From Hypsibius dujardini (taxonomy: Eukaryota; Tardigrada; Eutardigrada; Parachela; Hypsibiidae), in the NCBI GenBank assembly GCA_001579985.1, contig LRSR01014803.1, positions 1 to 23,147 on the forward strand: DNA of 23,147 bases, in the 5' to 3' direction. The translations under genes were made by a program, and so were the position numbers. Below are positions 1-9,536 of the stretch, one piece after another. Every line of letters begins with the position of its first letter. Position 1 is the stretch's first letter. Under the pieces are notes generated by a model. It ran no database searches and had not been told where the DNA came from. It saw only the letters and a list, made by a program, of their open reading frames with translations.

Positions 1-305
1 CCGTCACAATTGTGACAACTTCATCAATGGCGGTAGCGGTTCTTTTAACCAGCCATCCTACTCATTTTCAATGAGTTACTATACCCCTGACTCAGCGATT
101 GGTAGCGTCTACGCCAACGGAGCGACTGGCCATACCATTGCCAGTACGAGGGGAAATATTGGAGCGTTTGCTCTTTTTTCTGGTGGAGTTATATCAGCGA
201 GCGGGTATCTTTCACGGGGAACGTACAATGTCTAGGTGACAAGTTATGGCGGCTATTCAGCCTCTGTTCCCGTTACCATTTTCGTCAAATGCAACGGCAA
301 CCAAA
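1..305 (+). pseudogene. Cadherin-repeat-like exon fragment with in-frame TAG
   Basis: Reading frame 2 is open from the window edge and, apart from one TAG at 233-235, continues to 490. The part before about 305 looks like one divergent extracellular cadherin-type beta-sandwich repeat: FNQPSYSFSM as the opening strand, then AIGSVYA, then AFALFSGGVISASGYLSRG, then after the stop VTSYGGYSASVPVTIFV as the closing strand. The similarity runs across the TAG, so the stop appears to replace one residue of an otherwise continuous domain. Beyond about residue 100 the frame loses family character, and a plausible donor (A|GTAATA) sits at 306, so the exon probably ends there. The 5' part is outside the window. 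The simplest reading is a pseudogene or a decayed exon; a sequencing error, or an unrelated beta-sandwich protein, remains possible. The calcium-binding motifs of classical cadherins (DXNDNXP, LDRE) are not seen. Confidence 0.4.
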
Positions 306-515
306 GTAATAACAGCTGGAGCGATCGCGATTGGAATCGAAGACCATTCAGAAGGCCTGACAGGTACTTGTACTGTATTAGTACTACGTCCATGACTACG
401 AACGGACAGCTGACAGATCAGGCTCAGCAAAATATTAATTCTTGCACTTTTCAAAGCATACGATTCCTCTCCCATTTTTGTAGGAAATGAAAAAGATTCA
501 GAGTGCTCCTGCTGG

Positions 516-1716
516 TTATTGACTGCATTTAGCTGAGCGAGAGTCCTCATCATCCCGCGTCGTCCTGTCTTGCAAGACAATATCAAAGTCAGGTTTCGTC
601 TGAGGCACTGGAGCATTCGACCGCACCGACACGGTGGGATACTCAACAATGAGCTTTCTCGCCAAGCACCCGCGAAGAGTTAAGCTTGCCGAGAGGGCCA
701 CCGTCAATCCCGTTTGGTGGCGATGAGCAGGATCGAGTAGCAGTGTGAAACTGAAGGCGTCCGCTTTCTTCCCGGCTAACAGCCCCTCCAGTTGTTCCTT
801 CTGCACCACGTTTAATGTCCGATCCACCGAGAGGCCCTGGAAAATATCTCCGATGGTGCGCTGATCCTTTGCCCCATGAATGAGCAATTCTGAGGGGGAA
901 AATCAGTCCTATCATTTTCTGTCAATCATTCAGTGAGCGAACAAAGCAGTACCAACACAACAATCATTCGCTCAAGCCTAAATGTCTCATAAGCAGTTCA
1001 TACCCAGTGGTTTCTGATCTTCCTCGAGATGGATTATCCACCTTATTGTCCAAAACATGCTCCGTCCTCGATAGTAGGATCTGTTTTCCTTTCGCTTGGG
1101 GAACCACTCTGCCAGGAGACGAAGATCGACCTGTCGTCGGTTGGCTTCTTCCACCAGCACTCCTTTATGAACCAACGGATCCTAAAAAGATAGTTATAAC
1201 AAAATAAATTGCAATGACCACCCAAAATAAGATAGGACATAATAAATCAAATCGTTAATTAAAATTACGTAAAAGCGTAGGCGACTGGAGTGGATGTTTA
1301 GTATGAAGTAGCGATTCGACTATTACCAATCAACAATCAATCGACGATTCTATCACGAAATAAAACCAGAAAATTACCACCAATCAATCAATCGATCCAT
1401 CGAATGCGTTAACTAAACACACCACCGAACGTAGGCGGTCTTTGGCCAGGACTGTGCGTCGTGCCGCATCCTCCAGAAAGGCAATGTCCGATGAGAGAGA
1501 CGCGTCATCAAAACTGACACGGGAAATGAAGGCCGCCCGGTTGCGCTGACCGGAGCAGCCATGGATCTCCTTGTGCTTTACGGTGCAAGGAAGAGAGCAG
1601 GTCGCCATTTCGCACCGCGGACAGCGATACTTGCTGGCGTTCTCCGTACACATTTCGCAGATCCGCTCCGATATCTTGGACGACGGCGGGGTGTAGTGTT
1701 CTAAAATTGCGTTCAT
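516..1716 (-). CDS. ZNHIT6: Box C/D snoRNA protein 1 (zinc finger HIT domain protein 6), three exons
   Basis: BCD1/ZNHIT6 is a nuclear factor needed to assemble box C/D snoRNPs, the guides for rRNA 2'-O-methylation. Exons on the minus strand are 1716-1426 (or 1423), 1181-1004 and 889-516; TAA is at 518-516. Residues 20-54 form a zf-HIT finger with C20/C23, C32/C35, C40/C44, H48/H52/C54 and the signatures YRCPRC and CSLPC. It is followed by FLEDAAR, typical of the BCD1 subfamily rather than other HIT proteins. Exon 2 carries FPKRKENRSYY and exon 3 carries DQRTIGDIF near its start and VEYPTV near its end, which occur in the same order in animal BCD1. Acceptors are strong (atctttttag, ccccctcag) and phases match (0, then 1). 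The exon 1 donor is ambiguous by one codon. The predicted length of 280-281 residues is short for the family, because the long N-terminal extension of vertebrate proteins is absent. The ATG has A at -3. Confidence 0.86.
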
Positions 1717-2380
1717 TGTGTACAAAAAACAGAAGCGAAAACACAAGGGAGGAAGTGGGAAGGAAAAGATTACGAAATGTTTACGTTTTTAGTTTTGCTC
1801 AAGTGGCTTACCACGTGCTTGAGAATTTATGTGGCGGCAGTTGTGACATAATCGTCTAAAAGTGATAAACCAGCTGACTTGGCTTGTGAGACCAGAGAGA
1901 AGAGAAAACGTCGGTTATTTCCATTCCTATTTTCCCACAAATTTTGCCTCCTCCTATCTAATTCTCCTACAGCGTTGTTGCTATCTTCCGGGATCTCTAT
2001 TTTTTGTCCGCATTATTTGCCCTCTTGGAAAAGTGGTGAGTTTTAAGTATTGAGAAGCTATTTAGGTGCAACTGATTTCTGAGAACTTGGTGCTTGTTGG
2101 AAGCATTTGGGTGTTTTCCCTATTTGTTCGTCGTCGTAGCATACATTGGCGTGGCCAAGTGAAAACGCCGATTGAGCCCAAACTGATGATAAAAGAATCT
2201 TTGTTGGTCTTTATCGTCCAAATGTAGCCTCCTCAACGACATGTGGCTGAGATACGAGAAATTCTTTATCGTTTTTCTTCGTTAAACCAGGCTTTGATTT
2301 GCAGAAGTTGTGAAGAGCACGACGAGCCGCACCATATCTCAGCGGCGACCTGGGAAGTGCAAGCAATCACTCACTGCAAA
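1717..2380. promoter_or_regulatory. Divergent interval between BCD1 and ACSL start codons
   Basis: This 664-bp stretch separates two head-to-head genes and must hold both 5' UTRs and their promoters. No TATA box is evident at a sensible distance from either start. A CACGTG E-box lies at 1812-1817, but that hexamer is expected about five times in a window this size. The only longer open frame, 1862-2053, shows no family similarity. Confidence 0.5.
2036..2304 (+). other. Possible 5' UTR intron of the ACSL gene
   Basis: A near-consensus donor, G|GTGAGT, at 2036 and a pyrimidine-rich acceptor ending tttgcag at 2304 would join a leader exon to the short segment 2305-2383, which ends in the ACSL start codon. 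This is inferred from splice-site quality only; transcript data are needed to confirm it. Confidence 0.3.
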
Positions 2381-5300
2381 ATGGTAATTCCAATTTACTA
2401 CCATTTGACTGGAAAAATAATAAGCTTTTTTACAGGCATTTTTTGCAATCGTCCTCAGCTTCCTATCAGCGCTGGTCGGAATTATTATTTTCCCCTTGTC
2501 GGCTATTTTTCTCTACGACTATTTAACTGCTCCGGAGCGGAAGAAAGTCAAAAATTTTGATTATTCTAATCAATCTCAGGAGGTAAAGGAGTGATGATGA
2601 TGTGGGTTTGCAGCTCAATGAGACTGCCCGGTTCTTCTTATAAAGAGAAATATCATTGGATTGAATGAGGGACGAGAAATAGTGCCTACTGGGGCTGAAT
2701 TGTGGTTCTTGGTCGGCAGAGAATTTTCACGATTGATTGATTGTGCTGCGCAGCTTGATTGGACTTGTTGTAATTTAAAGCGTCTTTTGAGAAGTTGTTG
2801 CTGCATTTTGTAGGATGCAAATGGTATTCGCACTCGAGCCTACACTGCCAAACCGGAGGAACCCTATGTCAACATACCAAGGACGTTGTATGAAAACTTC
2901 CAACAAGGCATCAAGCAGTCCGGTGAGTCAGACACACGGAAGTCAAATATTCTGCGCGATGGCTTTCTTACGCAACTCATTCATCACGATATAGAGTAGT
3001 TTGCGTGTCGTATCAGCCTGCCCATCTCTCTTTCGCCGGCCACACCAAACTTGGCACGTCTTGACGCGTTTTTTACGGTGAAGAGTTTACAGGCAGCCGA
3101 TTGATTATTTTGTTGTTGTTGTTGGTGAAACATCCATCGTCGAGAACCTGTTTTTTTTCAGCGGATCAACCTCGGTGAAACACAGACACTGTTCTAAATC
3201 TTTTAGCAGACGAAGAATGTTCTAGTCTGTCTGTCTTTTTGTCTGTGTCTGCCTGTCTGTTTGTTTGTCTATCTCTTTCTGTCGGTGTCTTTGTCTGTCG
3301 GTCTGTCTTTTTTCAGTTCCCATCCGTATACCCGTTTTTTACTCGTCCAGGGCAGCATTTATTGCCGTGAGGATCTTTGTTTGGTCTATGATTTCTAGCT
3401 GATAAACCCTTTTCTTCCATAAATGCAGTTAGTGCGGACCAGTTTGTTTACCTAAAGTTATAGTATGGCTGCTGTGTTTTAGAACGCTTTTACTGTCACG
3501 ATGCACAGGGCCCGCTCGCCTGCATAATTATGTAAACAGTCCTTTTGCTTTCTCGAATTTGCAGGAAACGGACCTTGTCTGGGATTCCGCCCGAAACCAA
3601 CAGCTGACTACGAATGGGTCAGCTACTCGGAGGTCTTCAACCGGGCTAAGAACTTTGGCGCAGGATTAATCGCCAAAGGTCTAGCCGCCAAGAACAGCAC
3701 CTTTATTGGCATCCAGGCGCAGAACAGCGTGGAATGGATTGTTGTGGAGCAAGCCGTGAACGCATATTCGATGGTCATAGTGCCGCTCTACGATACGCTT
3801 GGCGTCGATGCATGCAACTACATCATTAACTTCAGTAAGAAACTGGTTGAATCAGTGAAATAGGCAGAGAGACAAACAGATTGCCAGATAGACCGACAGA
3901 CAGACATCAGTCAGTCAGATAGACAGACAAGTAAACAAACAGACAGATAGACGGTACACAAATAGACAATCGGACAGTGAAATAGATTGATACAGGTGGT
4001 ACGTAGATAAAGCATGAGAGGATATTTTCATCGTCGGACGGTAAGGTCGTTGAAGTCGGTTAGAGGAGTACTTGGCGTGAAAAAATGAATGCGGTATTTG
4101 TTCATTTTAGTGTCAATTACATCGGTGGTGGTGGATACTGAGGAGCGATTCAAGCAAATTCTGGACGTATGTATGCAGTCTTGTTTTCTATCAATCAAGA
4201 AATAATTGACCTTGAAAAGAACCTCCATAGAACGCAGCGAAGTTGAAGCCATTGAAGCTCTTGATATCCGTCACACCGGTCAAGGATGAACTTCGCAAAC
4301 AGGCAGAATCCTCCGGCATTGAAGTCGTCCTCTTTAAAGAGATTGAGGTACAAATTTCTCATCTTTTCACTAGTAATTTTATTAGATGTCTTATTTATTG
4401 AATAGAAACTGGGCGAACAGAATCCTCAGGCGGTGGTTCCACCGAAACCATCAGACGTGTGTACCATCTGCTGCACTAGCGGTACCACCGGCGATCCTAA
4501 GGGCGTGGTGCTGACTCATGAGAATTTTATGGCGGAAGTGGAAACTTTGATTCGGGCTCTTCTGGTATGTGTATGAGTACTATCTGTGTTTCGAGATGTA
4601 CTCTAATTATTGTCATCTGTATGATTGCAGCCTTTCAAATTCGATAAGGATCAGACGGTCATCTCCTATTTACCGCTGGCTCATTTATACGAACGACTAG
4701 GTAAGAAGCGACAGTCACGGTCACGTGTTTCCTTTGATTGAGCAGCTATGTTGTTTATTATGCCCGTTTGGAAATATTAATTTATTTCTGCGGTCCCTTT
4801 TACTTTGATTGTATTAGAAGCAAGTTTGTCTTTTTCGATTGTGTCATGTGGATTTGATTTAACTGTTAGTAAGCAAGGTAATAGAATGATTAATTCGTTT
4901 TTATGATCAGAGGCGTTAAAACTGTTTCAATCTTGCTAATACTCTTCACCTTTTCCTTCCCATCGCCTAGTTCACATCATGATGGCCTGCAACGGAGGCC
5001 GTGTTGGATTCTTCACGGGCGATGTACGCCGTTTGACTGACGATATTAAAGCCCTCCGACCGACCCTCCTGCCGGCCGTTCCTCGTGTCTTGGGCCGTGT
5101 CTATGCTGGTGTCTGGAAGAAGGCCCGGGAGAACTATCTGACTCGTGGCATTCTCCATGTCGCCTGGCGGATGAAGCGGTTTGAAGTGCAGCGGGGAGTC
5201 ATTCGACAAGATAGTTTTTGGGATAAGCTGGTCTTCAAGGGCGTACGGAATCAACTGGGTGGCCGGCTGCAGCTAGTTTTGACCGGATCTGCGCCCATCG

Positions 5301-7084
5301 AAGGAGATGTTTTGACGTTTTTGCGAGTGGCTCTTGGCGTTCCGATTGTGGAGGGCTATGGCCAGACTGGTACATGTGGTTGCCTGGCTTCCAGTTGCTC
5401 TGTTCAAGTCCATGTTTGTTTATTTCTCTGCTGTTAAACGCTTGACTGTTGTTCTTTCATCTGCCTATCGGTCGGCAGGCTTGCCTGTCTCTCTGTCTGT
5501 CGATCTATCTGTCTGCTTGTGTCTGTCTATCTTTCTGTCTGAATGTCTTTCTAAATGTTTGTTTGAATGTTGTCTGAATGTTTGTTCTCATGCCGATTTG
5601 TTTGCATTGTTTGCGTAGGTGTAAGTTGACCATCTGTTGAAGAATGCTGTTGCACTGCCTGTTGGTTACTCATTGGTTACGGGTTAATTAATGTATTGCT
5701 GTGTCTTGATTCTTTATAGAATGTACTGGCGGAGCGACACTGACTGTTCTGGGTGACCATGATGTGGAGCACGTTGGCCCTCCGTTGCCAGGAATGGAAG
5801 TTCGCTTGGTAGATGTTCCGGACATGGACTACAAGGCAAGCGAAGGAAACGGGGAGATTTGCATTCGCGGCAAAATTGTCATGCGGGGCTACTATAAGCT
5901 GGACGATAAAACCAAGGAGGCGCTTGATGACGAAGGATGGCTTCATACTGGTGATGTTGGCACATGGACCGAGGTAAACAATGGCTTTGAAAATAGATTC
6001 AGAAAACAAATTTGATCTGGATTTTCACACTTTATGCAAAGCCTTAATGATAGAGTAGAAAAAAAGAAAAGAAACGATAATAAAGCAGTTACTGGCAATA
6101 ACCATTCTGTTTCAAGTAATTCTTAGATTTAACTTTCTTTACTTTAACATTTTTTATTTTTGTGTCACTGTTGTCCAATTAAAGTCAAAATATAAATCTA
6201 GAAAAATATTTTTTTCTCGACATAAATTTCGAGCCGGTTGTTTACTGAGCAGAGTAGACTGCAATATATATTACGAAATGTCCCATTGTAGAATGGATGC
6301 CTGAAGATTATCGACCGGAAGAAGAATCTCTTCAAGCTGAGTCAGGGCGAATACATTGCCCCGGAGAAGCTGGAGCAGTCTTTTGGAAAGTCCAAGATGT
6401 TTGTCCAAGTATTTGTCGACGGCAACAGCAAGTACGCCTTCCCGGTGGCCCTGGTCGTGCCGGAGAAAGACCACCTCACCAAGTGGGCCAGGGAGCACGG
6501 TCAGACTTCCAATTTTGACGAGCTGCTAAAGAAGAAGGAGACCAAAGAGTACATTATAGCGGAATTCAAACGGATCGCCAAGAAGGACGGAATCAAGTCG
6601 TTTGAAACTCCTCAGGCTGTTGCTCTGCTGAAAGAACCCTTTTCCGTGGCTAATGGCATGCTCACGCCGACCTTCAAGGTACACTTCTTGCCTTTGTCGG
6701 TTCAATATTTGGACTGAACATATGTGTAAGCGAGCGGGCAGAGAGACAATAATCGTTAGATATTAACAAGAGAGGGGGCAAGCATTTTTGTTGAGGACGG
6801 CGCTGATCAAAGCCAGTCTGACCTTCTTGGACTTGTTTGGTCAAGAATGCGCAGGAATGAAAGCCACCAGCCTTCACATTGGTCACTTAATTCCTTTTGT
6901 AATCGGTTCTGAGTATTACCTAGTGAATTTATATATTCCTAAAGTAACTATAGTTTAATTTCAACTTTGAGCTGGGATTGGAAGATTAAATAGCGTTTCT
7001 TGATTGCAGGCAAAGCGAGAAGTTGTCCGGAAAAACTACAAGCAGACCATTGACAACCTCTACAAAGAAGGGAAAGACGAGTAG
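2381..7084 (+). CDS. ACSL: Long-chain fatty acid--CoA ligase (ACSL), twelve coding exons
   Basis: The enzyme activates long-chain fatty acids with ATP and CoA to acyl-CoA plus AMP, normally at ER, mitochondrial outer or peroxisomal membranes. Exons: 2381-2383, 2436-2582, 2814-2922, 3565-3834, 4111-4166, 4231-4347, 4406-4564, 4631-4700, 4971-5369, 5720-5973, 6292-6678, 7010-7084. All introns are GT-AG, all phases agree, and the sum is 2046 nt or 681 residues, close to the ~700 of animal ACSL1/5/6. Residues 3-30 are a hydrophobic membrane anchor. The ATP/AMP P-loop is [10 protein letters not shown] (258-267), the adenylate motif GYGQTE ends at 444, and the hinge region reads GWLHTGDVG (516-524) followed by [17 protein letters not shown]. 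The C-terminal PTFKAKRE contains the conserved lysine region. The start codon sits alone before a 52-bp intron; without it there is no ATG before exon 4. The stop TAG is followed at once by TAG TAA TAA. No defects were seen. It most resembles the ACSL1/5/6 subgroup. Confidence 0.93.
3225..3310. repeat. Interrupted (CTGT)n array in ACSL intron 3
   Basis: About 86 bp built of TGTC/TGTT/TGTG units on the sense strand, including an uninterrupted 11-mer gtctgtctgtc, within the 642-bp intron 2923-3564. It lies shortly upstream of exon 4. Confidence 0.85.
3863..3977. repeat. Interrupted (ACAG)n array in ACSL intron 4
   Basis: About 115 bp of GACA/GATA/CAGT units on the sense strand, within intron 3835-4110, starting about 30 bp after the exon 4 donor. 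It has the opposite orientation to the arrays in introns 3 and 9, so the transcripts of these introns are mutually complementary. Confidence 0.85.
5461..5580. repeat. Interrupted (CTGT)n array in ACSL intron 9
   Basis: A CTGT/CTAT/TTGT-rich tract in intron 5370-5719 with the same orientation as the intron 3 array. Frames crossing it give low-complexity Ser/Leu/Cys-rich peptides that are not coding. Confidence 0.8.
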
Positions 7085-7916
7085 TAGTAATAATGCACAA
7101 AGTACCCCACCCAAACTATCGCTCCACTTCCTCCTGGTTCCAGCTTCTTTTAGATGTATTTTTTACTCATCCTCCATTTCGGTATTGAGCCATTGATATC
7201 TGTTTAGCATGAAATTTGGCGATTCACTTCCAAATTGGAATAATTAGTTCAGTCTACTCGTCTCGTTTGTCTTTAATGATTCTTTCTTGTTGACTTAAAG
7301 CACACATCACTCTAGATTAGTTTCTTCACTCTGCTCATTGTTCGTTGTTATTAGTGTTGCTGTTATTATTTTCGGTATTGTGTATTATTATTAATTAGAC
7401 TTTCCGTACTTTTCGTACAATATATTTTCTGCGTTTTATTCCACGTCGGATTGACGTATTCAGTAAGAAAAAGTTTTAACGAATGTTGTGGCATGAATTG
7501 TGCGTACAAGAGTCTTTCTCTAGTGCGTTCTTGGCCGGCTGTTAGAAGGAACGTCCGGTTTGTTATGGCGTCGTTCGCTTGCAACAACGGAAACGCTTCC
7601 ACATATTTATGTATGTTGTTCATCGTGGAAAAACTTTGTCAGTGGAGTTCGCATGGGAAAATTGCCTGGAATGCTCCGAAAAGTGAAAACCTAATGGTCA
7701 ATGCGCTGTAAAACAAATGCTCCGCAGCAAGACTACTACAGTAATCAATAGCCAGGCATAAAAGACCAGTCAGTACGAAGGTTGGCGGTCACTATTATTC
7801 GTACTCAATTTGAGTTGATGCTTGTGAGTTGCTCTTTAGTTCATCTGCTGAGGATATTAATTCTTCGTACCTTAATTTCCCGGCTGGTGTGCTGCTGCTG
7901 TTCGCCCAAGTATGGG
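7085..7916. other. ACSL 3' flank, no gene recognised
   Basis: This should hold the ACSL 3' UTR. I found no canonical AATAAA in it; AATAAT occurs just after the stop. Short overlapping frames on both strands between 7366 and 7711 have no recognisable similarity and no splice support. Confidence 0.5.
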
Positions 7917-8053
7917 CTATTAGAGAGTTTTCGCAAACGGTATATCTCACGGTATAGCCGTACAGTATAGAAAAATGAACTGGGGTCAGAGAGAGTTTTC
8001 TATACTGTACGGCTATACCGTGAGATATACCGTTTGCGAAAACTCTCTATTAG
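7917..8053. repeat. Perfect 54-bp inverted repeat with 21-nt loop
   Basis: Bases 7921-7974 are the exact reverse complement of 7996-8049 (54 of 54). After one mismatch the pairing continues three more bases, to 7917/8053. The loop is 7975-7995. An 11-bp direct repeat, agagagttttc, occurs at 7922-7932 and again at 7990-8000, where it straddles the start of the right arm; its inverse ends the right arm. Neither arm codes for anything recognisable. Perfect arms imply a recent origin, by inverted duplication (for example replication template switching) or by active conversion. A small hairpin element is an alternative, but no target-site duplication is evident. Confidence 0.95.
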
Positions 8054-8129
8054 TGCACTCTCCGTTGTATGGCAATGTTCCGGGGTTTGAAATGTTCACG
8101 GCATGCGTAAGTGATTCAGCCATGGTCAT

Positions 8130-8182
8130 ATCTGTGTATCTGTCTGTGTGTTTGTTTATCTGCTTGCCTGCCTGCCTGCCTA

Positions 8183-8228
<46 letters not shown>

Positions 8229-8295
8229 TGCCTGTCTGCTTGTCTGCCTGTCTGCCTGTCTGTCTGCCTTTTTGCTTGCCTTCTGTTTGTCTGTT
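8130..8295. repeat. (TGCC)n/(TGTC)n tetranucleotide array
   Basis: The core 8164-8224 is almost pure TGCC, flanked by mixed TGTC, TGTG and TGCT units, and begins about 80 bp after the 54-bp inverted repeat. Open frames on both strands through it (LPACLPAC or GRQAGRQA peptides) come from the repeat and are not genes. Confidence 0.95.
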
Positions 8296-9536
8296 TTCAA
8301 TAGTCACCTGAAATTTTCTCTACCAAAAAGAGTCCATGTGCAGAATCTGGCAGAGCATAAAATAACGTTCAAATGTTAGAAAAAACGTTGATCATTCAGA
8401 AAAAAAGTAGTTCTTTAAAACCCAAAAAGTCGAACATTAAAAAAGCTCAAATCCGAGGAGTTTTGCGATCGAGTCTCGATCGATATTAGACAGCAATTTA
8501 TGGAAAGTGACGAAATTTTCGCTGTTTTGCTATGGGGATGTGGGAACTCACGAATTGTACGGTTAAGTCAATGTGGTTGTCACAGAATTCGAATTTCGAT
8601 TCGAAAGATGGACATTAAAAATTTCTTATTTTATGCTCTGGAATCTGGACCTCGAAGTTTACTATTGGAGTGGCAGCAGTCGAGCTTGCTAAATAGTCAA
8701 CAATTCCAGCGATCGGGTGCAGGACAGAGTCAAGGTACCGCAGCCGATAACGCTGTTGCATTGGTCCCGGCTCCGCTTCCAGTGTCAATCAAGCCAATCA
8801 AGAAGTGAATTCGTTTGCCACTAGATCGAACATGTTGAGCACGAACACGGCTACAAGACAGCTGGGATCGCAAACGGGAGGAGCAGCCCAGGTTGGTAGA
8901 CTGCTCCAGGGCGAACGAAAATTTCATTCGTTCATCCTATAATTCCTGTTTTGCCATCTTACTAGCCTACTCCATGCACCCCAGGAAAAACAAGCGCTCA
9001 AACAGTCTGTACGGTGTAGCGAATTTTTATTTTGTTCTCAATCATCACATCACAGTTTTGAGATGGTAAACATCTCAGAAAATCCCGCATATAAAATCGA
9101 TTTGAGGGCCAGAAAAAATATGAAAAATATCTTGCAGCCGAAACGACCAACAAGTTAGTAAAAGAGCAGGCGACTCACTCCTTCACTGCACTACCTACAT
9201 TATATTTCTTCCTGTGAAGTAATATGTCTGCCGCACAGGAGTGACGTTGAGATCTTCATTGAATACATTACGTCGATTGATTGGTCTATTCCTTACACCT
9301 AAAAACATTACCGATTCCAAGCTGTTAAGACGCAATTGATTAATTGATCGTTGTCCTTCTGCATTAGCAAACGCACTTTACTGTATGATTGAAAAGTTAT
9401 GGATTTACATACCTCACGAGCATTTAAGTCACGGAAACGGGCTTAAACAATAAGTCTATCTCTCATTAGCTTCCGTTTGTGTGTAGTTAGCACTTTCTGT
9501 ATAATCTTTTCAAGGATTTTTCTGTTTTCTTTCGAC
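8296..9536. other. Intergenic, no gene recognised
   Basis: A 102-codon frame at 8500-8808 and a 37-codon frame starting at 8831 are open but lack recognisable similarity, so I do not call them. Short dyads occur (gatcgagtctcgatc near 8467, gagatg/catctc near 9060). Part of this interval may be the 5' end of the transposon that follows. Confidence 0.45.

Noticed and set aside
3-16. 14-bp perfect palindrome gtcacaattgtgac
   Set aside because: About one such palindrome is expected by chance in 23 kb, and it lies in coding-like sequence.
257-649. 130-codon minus-strand frame
   Set aside because: It overlaps the real BCD1 exon 3 in a different frame and has no family signal.
1812-1817. CACGTG E-box as evidence of MYC-type control of BCD1
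   Set aside because: About five CACGTG sites are expected by chance in this window and others occur in unrelated places (for example near 4722, 14390 and 22710).
7975-8379. Open frames on both strands through the TGCC array
   Set aside because: All peptides are tetranucleotide-repeat products (LPACLPAC, GRQAGRQA) and exist in several frames at once.
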